DNA of 64,000 bases from Lentisphaerota bacterium (GTDB taxonomy: Bacteria; Verrucomicrobiota; Lentisphaeria; Victivallales; Victivallaceae), in NCBI GenBank assembly GCA_015061625.1, contig SUWG01000002.1, positions 124,001 through 188,000 on the forward strand, in the 5' to 3' direction. The notes under the pieces were generated by a model that was given only the letters and a program-made list of their open reading frames with translations, had not been told where the DNA came from and did not search any database. The number at the start of each line of letters is the position of its first letter. Position 1 is the stretch's first letter. Shown here piece after piece: positions 1-7,470 of this stretch. The position numbers and the translations under genes are program-made.

Positions 1-2
1 AG

Positions 3-482
3 CCGTATGCATCGCGTTATCCGGCCGATTTTTCCAGAATTTTTCTGGATGACACCGGTTATTCGCCGCGGGTAAATGAATACGATACATCTGTGCTTTA
101 TACCGATATGGTGCTGGGCAGAATGCTGGAAGAGTTGGAAAAACTGGATCGTCCGGCGTATCTTGTTTATATTTCGGATCATGGTTCTGTTTGTGATACG
201 GAGCGTTTGAGAACACCAGGTTCGGAAGAGAACACTGCTTACGAAGTTCCATTTTTAATTTGGACTAATCGCCGTTACCGGGAATTGATGGCAGATACCG
301 TGCGCAGAATGAATGATCGGCGTCATGTCCCGTTGCAGGCAGATCGGGCGCATTTCGGGTTGTTGGAAATGATGGGGATCATCTTTACCAAAGATGTGGA
401 AAGAGACAATTTCCTTTCTGAAAACTTTATGGAACTTCCGCGTTTCATAAGAGAAGGTCAGGCTCCGTATATAAAGGAATGA
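3..482 (+). CDS. Alkaline-phosphatase-superfamily phosphoethanolamine transferase/sulfatase, C-terminal part (5' truncated by window)
   Basis: The reading frame is open from base 3 and ends at TGA 480-482, so only the last ~159 residues are present. The metal-site motif ISDHGS, followed by EENTAYEVPFLIW, resembles the C-terminal active-site segment of EptA-type phosphoethanolamine transferases and related sulfatases, which act on the periplasmic side of the inner membrane on lipid A or cell-surface glycans. No membrane segment lies in the visible part; in EptA these are N-terminal and would be outside the window. The next gene, a membrane acyltransferase, overlaps or abuts the stop, so the two are probably one surface-modification operon. 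Family is fairly sure; substrate is unknown. Confidence 0.7.
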   Translation, partial: PYASRYPADFSRIFLDDTGYSPRVNEYDTSVLYTDMVLGRMLEELEKLDRPAYLVYISDHGSVCDTERLRTPGSEENTAYEVPFLIWTNRRYRELMADTVRRMNDRRHVPLQADRAHFGLLEMMGIIFTKDVERDNFLSENFMELPRFIREGQAPYIKE

Positions 483-487
483 TTATA

Positions 488-1543
488 ATGAAAGAGCGTC
501 AGTACGGATTGGACCTATACCGTATTATGGCAATGCTGATGATTACAGCGTTGCATATAAATTTTCAACATTGCAATTTGCTGAATCGGCATATTTCCCC
601 GGTGGGGTTGTATTACGCCGGATTGATTATAGAATATGTTTGTTTTGCCGGGGTGAATTGTTTTGCCATGCTTTCCGGTTTCTTAATGGGAAACAATACC
701 GGCGGTTATGATCGGCATTGGGGGTATCGCAGTTCTTCATTTCTGCTCAAGATGGTTTTTTGGGGGATTTTGCTTTATTTATTGGTTTATTTCTGTTTTC
801 CCGGAGGGCGCGAATACGATTTCGATATGCGAAAAACAGTATTCCCATTTATCGGTTTCTGGTGGTATATAAGTGCTTACTGCGGCGTATTGATATTTAT
901 GCCGCTGCTCAATACCGCATTGAGTAAATTTTCCAAACGTGATTATATCGTCTTATCGGCAGTGATGCTTGCTGTTTTTTCTGCGATTCCGACTTATTAT
1001 GATAATAATAGCGGCAATATGATTCTGGCCAATGGTTACTCAACTATTTGGCTGATCATTTGTTTTATTTTCGGAGCGGCGATCAAAAAACTTCTGCCGG
1101 AAATATTGCAAATAAAAAGAATCACTCTGATTCTGATTTTGCTGTTGTTGTCAAGTGTCGCTGTTCCGCTGGCTGTGGAATTGCTGGCCGGTAAGCGGTA
1201 TATGGAGTATACCACTCCATTTTGTGTGTTGGAAGCGGCCTGTCTGCTGATACTTTGTTCCCGGATAAAGATGGTCGATCCATTGTGGATCAAAATAATT
1301 TCTTTTATCAGTGTCAATTCATTGGGAATATATTTGGTGCAGAATTATCCGTATTTCTGGGAAAAGTACATAGTTCGCCACAATCCGCCGGTATATGAGC
1401 CGCTGAAATATTTGTGGTATCTGCCCGGAGTTATTTTGGCTTTGATGATAATCGGAGTATTCAGTAATTTTGCGGTGGATAAAATATACCGCATTGCCGG
1501 AGTTGATCGTTTGTTGCGTAAAATTTTTGCAATAAAACGCTGA
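488..1543 (+). CDS. Acyltransferase 3 family integral membrane protein (surface glycan O-acetyltransferase-like)
   Basis: A 351-residue polytopic protein with about ten hydrophobic segments. The N-terminus LDLYRIMAMLMITALHINF matches the start of acyltransferase-3 proteins, where an Arg and a His on the first helix are conserved; these transfer acetyl or other acyl groups to cell-surface sugars. I chose the second ATG (488) because AAGGA at 474-478 sits nine bases before it; the upstream ATG at 479 overlaps the previous stop. Coupling to the phosphoethanolamine transferase/sulfatase-like gene suggests joint envelope modification. The acyl acceptor cannot be read from the sequence. Confidence 0.75.
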   Translation: MKERQYGLDLYRIMAMLMITALHINFQHCNLLNRHISPVGLYYAGLIIEYVCFAGVNCFAMLSGFLMGNNTGGYDRHWGYRSSSFLLKMVFWGILLYLLVYFCFPGGREYDFDMRKTVFPFIGFWWYISAYCGVLIFMPLLNTALSKFSKRDYIVLSAVMLAVFSAIPTYYDNNSGNMILANGYSTIWLIICFIFGAAIKKLLPEILQIKRITLILILLLLSSVAVPLAVELLAGKRYMEYTTPFCVLEAACLLILCSRIKMVDPLWIKIISFISVNSLGIYLVQNYPYFWEKYIVRHNPPVYEPLKYLWYLPGVILALMIIGVFSNFAVDKIYRIAGVDRLLRKIFAIKR

Positions 1544-1715
1544 ATTTGTGAAAACTATTCTGTTTTTTGATCAGATTGCCGGATAAATAAAAGCAATTGT
1601 TGTAAAATCATTCCCGGATATCGTCTGTCAAACACCTTCCCGTTGATTGCTCGCGCGGTTTCAGAATCAGTGGAATATTTGAGCAAAAAAATAAATGCCT
1701 TAAAAGTCTACAATA

Positions 1716-1769
1716 ATAAAAAAAGGGGCGTTGCTTACCTTGTTTCAAGGTTTGGCAACTGCCCCTTTG
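1716..1769 (-). terminator. Rho-independent terminator after rpoZ
   Basis: On the minus strand a GC-rich stem (AAAGGGGC with GCCCCTTT, continued by TTGC/GCAA around one mismatch) closes a loop and is followed by a run of seven T. It lies just past the rpoZ stop and would end the leftward etfB-etfA-acd-rpoZ transcript. Bases 1544-1715 between it and the acyltransferase stop show nothing recognisable. Confidence 0.8.
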
Positions 1770-1782
1770 TCAGATATAAGAA

Positions 1783-2016
1783 TTACTCTTCTGCGGCCGT
1801 TTTTTCTTCAGCGGCTTCGGTTTCATCCGGGAATTCGTAGGTCAAAAGACCTTCTGCAATTTCCAGGAGAGCAATGTCAAGCAGATTCTCTGAATCGCAT
1901 TTGATCATTGGCCGGCCGCCGGCGGCTAACTGTTTGGCGCGTTTGGCGGCGACGACTGAAAGAATCTGCGGATCAGTGATGTTCTGTTTGGCCCGTTCCA
2001 GATAACTGTTGTTCAT
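1783..2016 (-). CDS. rpoZ: DNA-directed RNA polymerase omega subunit
   Basis: A 77-residue protein carrying the RpoZ core: VVAAKRAKQLAAGGRP, then LLDIALLEIAEGLL, with an acidic Glu/Ala-rich tail. Omega binds the beta' subunit and assists RNA polymerase assembly. AAGGAG is found ten bases before the ATG. It begins only 17 bases after the acyl-CoA dehydrogenase stop and a terminator follows, so it is probably the last gene of that operon. This is an unusual neighbour, since rpoZ commonly sits with gmk or spoT. Length is normal for the shorter omega subunits. Confidence 0.85.
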   Translation of the reverse strand: MNNSYLERAKQNITDPQILSVVAAKRAKQLAAGGRPMIKCDSENLLDIALLEIAEGLLTYEFPDETEAAEEKTAAEE

Positions 2017-2033
2017 TCTTAAAAGTCTCCTTG

Positions 2034-3764
2034 TCAGTAATCAATAATATCACGGTGATTGGCGATAAGTTTCGTATCACCGGAACAGACATTGAGGTAA
2101 CGACGTTCAAATTCCGCTACCGCATCCAAAACGTAACGTTCGGCGATTGCCGCACGGTCAGCGCAGATCGAGGCATCACGCAACAACAGCAAGCCGACGA
2201 AAATGTAAGTTTCCATTTCGACCAGATTGCGGGCCATCAAATCGTGATAGGCGGTATCTTTGTTGCCTTCATCAGTACGTTTTTCAGCGACAAATTTGAC
2301 CGCTTCAAGTTGTTTGGCATGGAGCGCAACCAATTTTTCACGCAACGCGGCAAGATCGGCGGGCAACTCCATGGCGAAAAGTTCTTCCATGCGCTTGTCG
2401 GCATCACGCTGCATCACACCGCCGATGGCAGCCACGATCTGCAACTGGGTGGTGCCTTCGTAGATGTTGGTAATGCGGGCATCACGATAGTAACGCTCTG
2501 CGTTGAAATCGCGCATATAACCGGTACCACCGTGGATTTGAATACCATCATAAGCAATGGAGTTGGCACTTTCCGTGGCCAGAGCTTTGCACATCGGAGT
2601 CAACTGGGCCGCCAGTTTGGTGTAATATTTCTGTTTCGCCCGGTCTTCATCGGTCGGAGTGCCATGCTCGACGATGTGGGTGTAAGCGTTGCGCAAGTCA
2701 ACGATACGGGTGGTTTCATACAGCAATGCACGGGCGGCGGTCAAACGGACTTTCATGCTGCTGAGCATGGAGTAGATGGCCGGGAATTTGTCGATGCTGC
2801 GTTTGAATTGTTCACGCTCGGAAGCGTATTTACGGGCCTGACGATAGGCGGCTTCGGCAATACCGACGGCCTGTGCGCTGATTGCCACACGGGCACCATT
2901 CATCAAACTCATGACGTAACGTATCAAACCCAGACGGCGTTTTCCGCAAAGCTGGGCGGGAACATCATTGAATTGCAATTCGCAGGTAGCCACACCGTGA
3001 ATACCCATTTTGTCTTCAATACGGCGTACCACCAACTGCGGACAGGCTTCGCAGATGAACATGGAAAGACCACGGCCATCAGTTGTACCTTCTTCCGAAC
3101 GGGCCAGTACCAGATGCACTTTGGAGCAACCGTTGGTGATGAATCGTTTCATGCCATTGAGATACCACTGGCCGTTTTCATCCTGATAAGCCCGCAGACG
3201 GACAGATTGCAGGTCAGAACCGTAATCCGGTTCGGTCAAGTCCATTGATCCGTCAAATTCGCCGGTGGCGAAACGGGGCAGGTAATAGTTTTTCTGGTCA
3301 TCATTGCCGAAAAAGTTGATTGTTTCAGCGATGTCCTGCAAACCGAAAATATTCTGCAATGAGGCATCGGCACGGGAAACGATTTCCGTCATCATCGTGT
3401 AGACAGAGCAGGGGAAATTCAGGCCGCCGTACTCATGACCGAGCATAACACCCATCAGACCGGCTTGGTTGAGGTCTTTGAGGTTCTGCAGGGTCAACGG
3501 GTGATAGATGACTTTGCCGTCTTTGAATTGCGCACCGACTTCATCCACGGTGCGGGAACGGGCTTCGATACGTTCTCCGGCGATTTCACCGATGACTTTC
3601 AATGCGCGCTCATAGTTGTCGAGCGCATCTTTGAAATCAACGGGGGCCGTTTCGAATTTTTCCGCATTGGTATAATTTCTTTCCAGCAGACCGGTGATTT
3701 CGGCCAGCTCAAGATTATGCAGCGTGAATTCGAGATCCTGATTGTCTGAAAAATAGTTCAACAT
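2034..3764 (-). CDS. Acyl-CoA dehydrogenase with C-terminal extension
   Basis: A 576-residue FAD enzyme that oxidises acyl-CoA to enoyl-CoA, passing electrons to EtfAB encoded just upstream. Signature 1 is at 174-184 (MDLTEPDYGSD). Signature 2 is around 410-440, with the putative catalytic base Glu436 in IYEGTTQ. The protein is ~180 residues longer than the classical ~380-residue enzymes; it has an N-terminal leader of ~80 residues and a helical C-terminal domain from ~455, as in the large acyl-CoA dehydrogenases with an extra C-terminal domain. AGGAGA precedes the ATG by ten bases. It follows etfA by 17 bases and is followed by rpoZ after 17 bases. Chain-length specificity cannot be told. 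Confidence 0.9.
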   Translation of the reverse strand: MLNYFSDNQDLEFTLHNLELAEITGLLERNYTNAEKFETAPVDFKDALDNYERALKVIGEIAGERIEARSRTVDEVGAQFKDGKVIYHPLTLQNLKDLNQAGLMGVMLGHEYGGLNFPCSVYTMMTEIVSRADASLQNIFGLQDIAETINFFGNDDQKNYYLPRFATGEFDGSMDLTEPDYGSDLQSVRLRAYQDENGQWYLNGMKRFITNGCSKVHLVLARSEEGTTDGRGLSMFICEACPQLVVRRIEDKMGIHGVATCELQFNDVPAQLCGKRRLGLIRYVMSLMNGARVAISAQAVGIAEAAYRQARKYASEREQFKRSIDKFPAIYSMLSSMKVRLTAARALLYETTRIVDLRNAYTHIVEHGTPTDEDRAKQKYYTKLAAQLTPMCKALATESANSIAYDGIQIHGGTGYMRDFNAERYYRDARITNIYEGTTQLQIVAAIGGVMQRDADKRMEELFAMELPADLAALREKLVALHAKQLEAVKFVAEKRTDEGNKDTAYHDLMARNLVEMETYIFVGLLLLRDASICADRAAIAERYVLDAVAEFERRYLNVCSGDTKLIANHRDIIDY

Positions 3765-3781
3765 TGTAATAGTTTCTCCTG

Positions 3782-4804
3782 TTACTGCTGCTTGGCTTTG
3801 AATGCTTTGATCATCTGCGGGATGACCTGATTGAGATCACCGACGATCGCATAATGAGCGCAACTGAAGATCGGGGCATCCGGATCGGTGTTGATCGCAA
3901 TGATCTTTTTGGATTCGCTCATGCCGGCAGTGTGCTGGATGGAGCCGGAAATACCGCAGGCAATGTAAAGACGCGGACGGACGGTGACACCGGTCTGACC
4001 GACCTGATGATCGTGACTGATCCAACCGGCATCGACTGCGGCGCGGGAAGCACCGACTTCACCGCCGATAGCCTCTGCCAAATCATAGATGAGTTTGAAG
4101 TTTTCTTTTGAACCGACACCGTAACCGCCGGCAACGATGATCTGCGCACCTTGCAAATCGACCTCTTTGTCAGCTCTGACACGTTCAATGACCTGAATGA
4201 CCGTATCTTCAGCGGAAAGTTCCACCGGAATACGGAGCAGTTCACCTTTGCGCGAGGTATCTTCCTCACCGAGTTTCATTACACCTTCGCGGACGGTTAC
4301 CATCTGGGGATCATCCCAGGTGTTGACAATGGTGGCAATGATGTTACCGCCGAATGCCGGACGGATCTGCATAAGTTTGTCGGTGTAACTTTTGCCGTTT
4401 TTCTTGTCTTCAAAATCGTCGATCTGCAAATCAGTGCAGTCCGCAGTAAGACCGGCCAGTTTTTCGGAAGCAATACGGGGAGCCAGTTCACGGCCTTTGA
4501 GAGTTGCTCCGAAAAGCAGAATATTCGGCTTGTGTTCCAAAATCAACTTCATGATGACTTTGGCATACGGCAACACGGTGAAAGGTTCCAAACGGGGGTC
4601 TTCTGCAAGAATGACCCGGTCGCAACCGTAGTGATAAAGGGTGTCGATACAACCGGAGAGATTGTCTCCGAGCAGAATGCCTTCAAGTTTTACACCGAGA
4701 CGGTCTGCCAGTTCACGGCCTTTGGAAACCAGTTGCAAACTGACTCCGGCGATTTTGCCCTGTTCCTGTTCAATGAATACCCAAACATTTCCAATATTAG
4801 CCAT
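3782..4804 (-). CDS. etfA: Electron transfer flavoprotein alpha subunit
   Basis: A 340-residue protein whose C-terminal half carries the FAD-binding ETF-alpha signature: VAGGYGVGSKENF, then DHQVGQTG, ACGISGSIQH and NTDPDAPIF. It pairs with EtfB to carry electrons between the acyl-CoA dehydrogenase and a quinone or ferredoxin acceptor. The start ATG lies three bases after the etfB stop, showing tight translational coupling. Whether this ETF takes part in flavin-based electron bifurcation cannot be decided by eye. Confidence 0.95.
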   Translation of the reverse strand: MANIGNVWVFIEQEQGKIAGVSLQLVSKGRELADRLGVKLEGILLGDNLSGCIDTLYHYGCDRVILAEDPRLEPFTVLPYAKVIMKLILEHKPNILLFGATLKGRELAPRIASEKLAGLTADCTDLQIDDFEDKKNGKSYTDKLMQIRPAFGGNIIATIVNTWDDPQMVTVREGVMKLGEEDTSRKGELLRIPVELSAEDTVIQVIERVRADKEVDLQGAQIIVAGGYGVGSKENFKLIYDLAEAIGGEVGASRAAVDAGWISHDHQVGQTGVTVRPRLYIACGISGSIQHTAGMSESKKIIAINTDPDAPIFSCAHYAIVGDLNQVIPQMIKAFKAKQQ

Positions 4805-4807
4805 ATT

Positions 4808-5695
4808 TCACCCCAGAGTGTGATCGCTGATAAGTTCGTGCATAAGTCCGGCGATACCTTCAGCATCGGCGGATACGGTCTTGGCCTCTCCGGCGGTAAG
4901 AACAACACTCATAACCTGTTTGACTTTTGTCGGAGAACCGGGGAAGCCGATACGGTCAGGTGCGGCATTGATGTCTGCGGCGGAGTATTCTTCGATCAAC
5001 AAACCGGCGGCTTTGAGGTCGGCCTTGCATTTTTCAGGATCGGCAATCTCGCCTTTTTTGGCTGCGGCATCAATTTCTCCGGGGGTGCGGGCGCGTTTGT
5101 ACTTCATGATCGCTTTGACATTCATCGGGCGCGGATCATTGGCATCAATAACGGTCAGCAGAGCCGGAAGCGGTGAAGAAAGAACTTCATATCCGCCCTC
5201 GATGGCGCGGCGGGCAACGATTTTGCCGGCTTCCAGAGATTTGACTTCTTCAACATAGCAAATCTGCGGGATGTTGAGTTTTTCGGCAATCTGGGGACCT
5301 ACCTGGGCAGTATCTCCGTCAATAGCCTGACGGCCGCAGAGAACCAGGTCGATATTGCCAAGTTTTTTCGCCACACAGCTCAAGGTGTAACTGGTTGCCA
5401 AAGTATCGGCACCGGCAAGTGCTCTGTCGGTGACCAGTACTGCCCGGTCGGCACCGCGGTAAAGTGACTGGCGCAAGACCTCGGCAGCGGCGGGCATTCC
5501 CATTGTCGCAACGGTCACATGGGCCTGATAACGGTCCTTGAGTTCAAGGGCCAATTCCAAAGCATTCAAATCCTCCGGGTTGAAGATTGCCGGTAGGGCG
5601 GCACGGTTCACAGTGCCTTCGGGAGTCATCGCATCACCGGAAATATTTTGAGTATCCGGCACCTGTTTGACAAATACCAACAGATGAAAACTCAC
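4808..5695 (-). CDS. etfB: Electron transfer flavoprotein beta subunit
   Basis: A 295-residue protein with the EtfB features: FVKQVPDT at the N-terminus, the AMP-site region GRQAIDGDTAQVGPQ, and PRPMNVKAIMKYKRA near the middle. It forms the ETF heterodimer with EtfA. I start at GTG 5693-5695 because a perfect GGAGGT (5702-5707) precedes it by six bases; a longer reading from GTG 5731 would place this Shine-Dalgarno inside the gene. First gene of the leftward etfB-etfA-acd-rpoZ operon, with a promoter at 5755-5783. Confidence 0.93.
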   Translation of the reverse strand: MSFHLLVFVKQVPDTQNISGDAMTPEGTVNRAALPAIFNPEDLNALELALELKDRYQAHVTVATMGMPAAAEVLRQSLYRGADRAVLVTDRALAGADTLATSYTLSCVAKKLGNIDLVLCGRQAIDGDTAQVGPQIAEKLNIPQICYVEEVKSLEAGKIVARRAIEGGYEVLSSPLPALLTVIDANDPRPMNVKAIMKYKRARTPGEIDAAAKKGEIADPEKCKADLKAAGLLIEEYSAADINAAPDRIGFPGSPTKVKQVMSVVLTAGEAKTVSADAEGIAGLMHELISDHTLG

Positions 5696-5726
5696 GGGGT
5701 TACCTCCATCGTTTCTTGAGTTAAAA

Positions 5727-5740
5727 GGCACAAACGTGCC
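5727..5740. promoter_or_regulatory. Short perfect inverted repeat in the etfB leader
   Basis: GGCAC-AAAC-GTGCC forms a perfect 5-bp inverted repeat about 10-20 bases downstream of the predicted etfB transcription start and upstream of the Shine-Dalgarno. It could be a repressor operator or a small hairpin in the leader RNA. No regulator can be assigned from sequence alone. Confidence 0.3.
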
Positions 5741-5754
5741 AAACCATTATATTT

Positions 5755-5783
5755 AATATAATACAACTGTTTGCAATTTTCAA
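5755..5783 (-). promoter_or_regulatory. Sigma-70-type promoter of the etfB operon
   Basis: On the minus strand TTGAAA (5778-5783) is followed after exactly 17 bases by TATATT (5755-5760), a near-consensus -35/-10 pair. Transcription would start about 50 bases before the etfB GTG. Confidence 0.6.
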
Positions 5784-5865
5784 ACACTTTATTACTTTTT
5801 TTATTTCCAAAGATGGGTACCGACGGCAACGGGGAGTATTTTTTGTTGATACATGGAAAAAAAGG

Positions 5866-5894
5866 TTGACTTCAATAGTTTGATGTGTTATTGT
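5866..5894 (+). promoter_or_regulatory. Sigma-70-type promoter of the PilT-like operon
   Basis: TTGACT (5866-5871), a 17-base spacer and TATTGT (5889-5894) lie about 55 bases before the ATG at 5951. It is divergent from the etfB promoter across a short AT-rich region. Confidence 0.5.
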
Positions 5895-5950
5895 ATTAAG
5901 TTGACACAGTGCGGTTACCATGTTATTCTTATCAGGAAAGGATTTTTTTT

Positions 5951-7438
5951 ATGACACCGGATGTCCCTTTGGAAATACAATGGTTTGTTTATGCGTTGAC
6001 CGATGCCGGAATCGTTGAAGACGATGATGCCCAGCAGTTGTGGGTGGATCTCGGTCAGCCCGATGATGTTTCTTATTTTGCCGAAACTGTTTTGAATCAA
6101 CTTTGTGAATCTTTGCCCGAAGAAGAACAGCAGGCCTGGGTAGAGCGGATCCAGGAATATATCGACTATGCTTGTGAGCAGGCCGCATCCGGATATTCTC
6201 CATTTGGTGGAGAGGCGGATGAACAGGGATATGCAGATGGACAGATGCCGGATTTTAATAACTTCTATTTTTATGAGCATTTGCCGAAGCTGGATGATGT
6301 CACAGAGTTATCAGATGAAGAAGTTCGGGAAAAAGTTGTGACTATTTTGACCAGTTTGCGGGAATTGGGATGCAGTGATTTGCATTTGTCTGCCGGTTCA
6401 CCGCCTTTTGTCAGAAGAATGTTGCAAATAGAAAGAATTGACTCATATGTTCTTACTGCAGAGGATGCAAAACGGTTGAATTTTGCATTGCTTACAGATG
6501 AACAACGCAAAAATTTTATTGAGGCTCAAGATATGAGTTTGGCCCTGGAGGTCGGCTATGATCGCTTCCGGGTGTGTATGATGGAGCAGAAAGATGGTAT
6601 CGCCGGAAGTTACCGTTTGGTACCGAGTCAGGTAAGATCGCTTGAGGAGCTCGGATATCTGCCCAAAGATGCCGAAAATATCAGACGTTTGCTGGATTAT
6701 CACAACGGTTTGATTCTGGTTACCGGGCCTATCGGTTCCGGTAAAACGACGACGTTGGCATCGATGATCGATGTTGTAAATGAAAAACGGCAGGATCATG
6801 TGATTTCAGTGGAAGACCCGATCGAAATTTTACAGATATCCAAAAACTGTCAGGTTTCCCAGCGTGAAGTAGGCAGACACACCAACAGTTACCGCACTGC
6901 TCTTAAAGCATCGTTGCGCGAAGACCCGGATATCATTGTTATCGGCGAAATGCATGACCTTGAAACGATTGAGAACGCGATCACCGCATCGGAAACCGGT
7001 CACTTGGTTATCGGTACACTTCACACCGGTAATGCTCCGAATACGTTGAATCGTTTGCTGGATGTGTTTCCTCCGAGTCAGCAGCCGCAGATCAGAGCGA
7101 TGACCGCTGGCAGTATGCGCGGTGTGATATGTCAGCAGTTGATACCTGATGGTTTCGGGGGCTTGACTCTGATTTACGAAATAATGCTTAACACAATGTC
7201 GGTCGCCAACATTATCAGCGAAGGAAATTCTTTCCGTTTGCATTCTACAATGCAAACAGCTACAAAGCAGGGAATGTGTACCTTTGATCAGTGCGTGTTT
7301 GAAAAATTTAAACTCGGTTTGATTTCTTTTGAAGCGGCACTGGATTACATGAAAGATGAAACTATCATCTTCCAGTTGAAAAAGGAACAGGCGCGCATCG
7401 AATTTGCTCAAAATGCCGCTGCCAAACGCAGAAGATAA
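5951..7438 (+). CDS. PilT/PilU-like secretion-type ATPase, divergent, with N-terminal extension
   Basis: A 495-residue ATPase of the type IV pilus retraction family. The first ~120 residues are an acidic, helical extension absent from PilT. The core then has CSDLHLSAG (~141-149), Walker A GPIGSGKT (259-266), the Asp-box EDPIE (288-292), DPDIIVIGEMHD (326-336) and the His-box LHTGNA. Two family positions differ: GPTGSGKT has Ile for Thr, and GEMRD has His for Arg. AGGAAAGGA precedes the ATG at 5951; the earlier in-frame start has no Shine-Dalgarno. It is followed 32 bases later by a second, more canonical PilT. A role as a PilU-like accessory motor is inference. Confidence 0.8.
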   Translation: MTPDVPLEIQWFVYALTDAGIVEDDDAQQLWVDLGQPDDVSYFAETVLNQLCESLPEEEQQAWVERIQEYIDYACEQAASGYSPFGGEADEQGYADGQMPDFNNFYFYEHLPKLDDVTELSDEEVREKVVTILTSLRELGCSDLHLSAGSPPFVRRMLQIERIDSYVLTAEDAKRLNFALLTDEQRKNFIEAQDMSLALEVGYDRFRVCMMEQKDGIAGSYRLVPSQVRSLEELGYLPKDAENIRRLLDYHNGLILVTGPIGSGKTTTLASMIDVVNEKRQDHVISVEDPIEILQISKNCQVSQREVGRHTNSYRTALKASLREDPDIIVIGEMHDLETIENAITASETGHLVIGTLHTGNAPNTLNRLLDVFPPSQQPQIRAMTAGSMRGVICQQLIPDGFGGLTLIYEIMLNTMSVANIISEGNSFRLHSTMQTATKQGMCTFDQCVFEKFKLGLISFEAALDYMKDETIIFQLKKEQARIEFAQNAAAKRRR

Positions 7439-7470
7439 TGGAAATTCAAATTAAAGGGATTTGAAATATT

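Noticed and set aside
1643-1840. Plus-strand small reading frame between the acyltransferase and rpoZ
   Set aside because: It crosses the rpoZ terminator and the rpoZ coding strand and has no ribosome-binding site.
2031-3248. Long plus-strand reading frame (405 codons) opposite the acyl-CoA dehydrogenase
   Set aside because: It is a shadow of the real gene; no recognisable family features, and the minus-strand protein has full signature motifs.
4151-5176. Plus-strand reading frame (341 codons) opposite etfA/etfB
   Set aside because: Antisense shadow spanning two well-supported genes; no Shine-Dalgarno and no coherent protein features.
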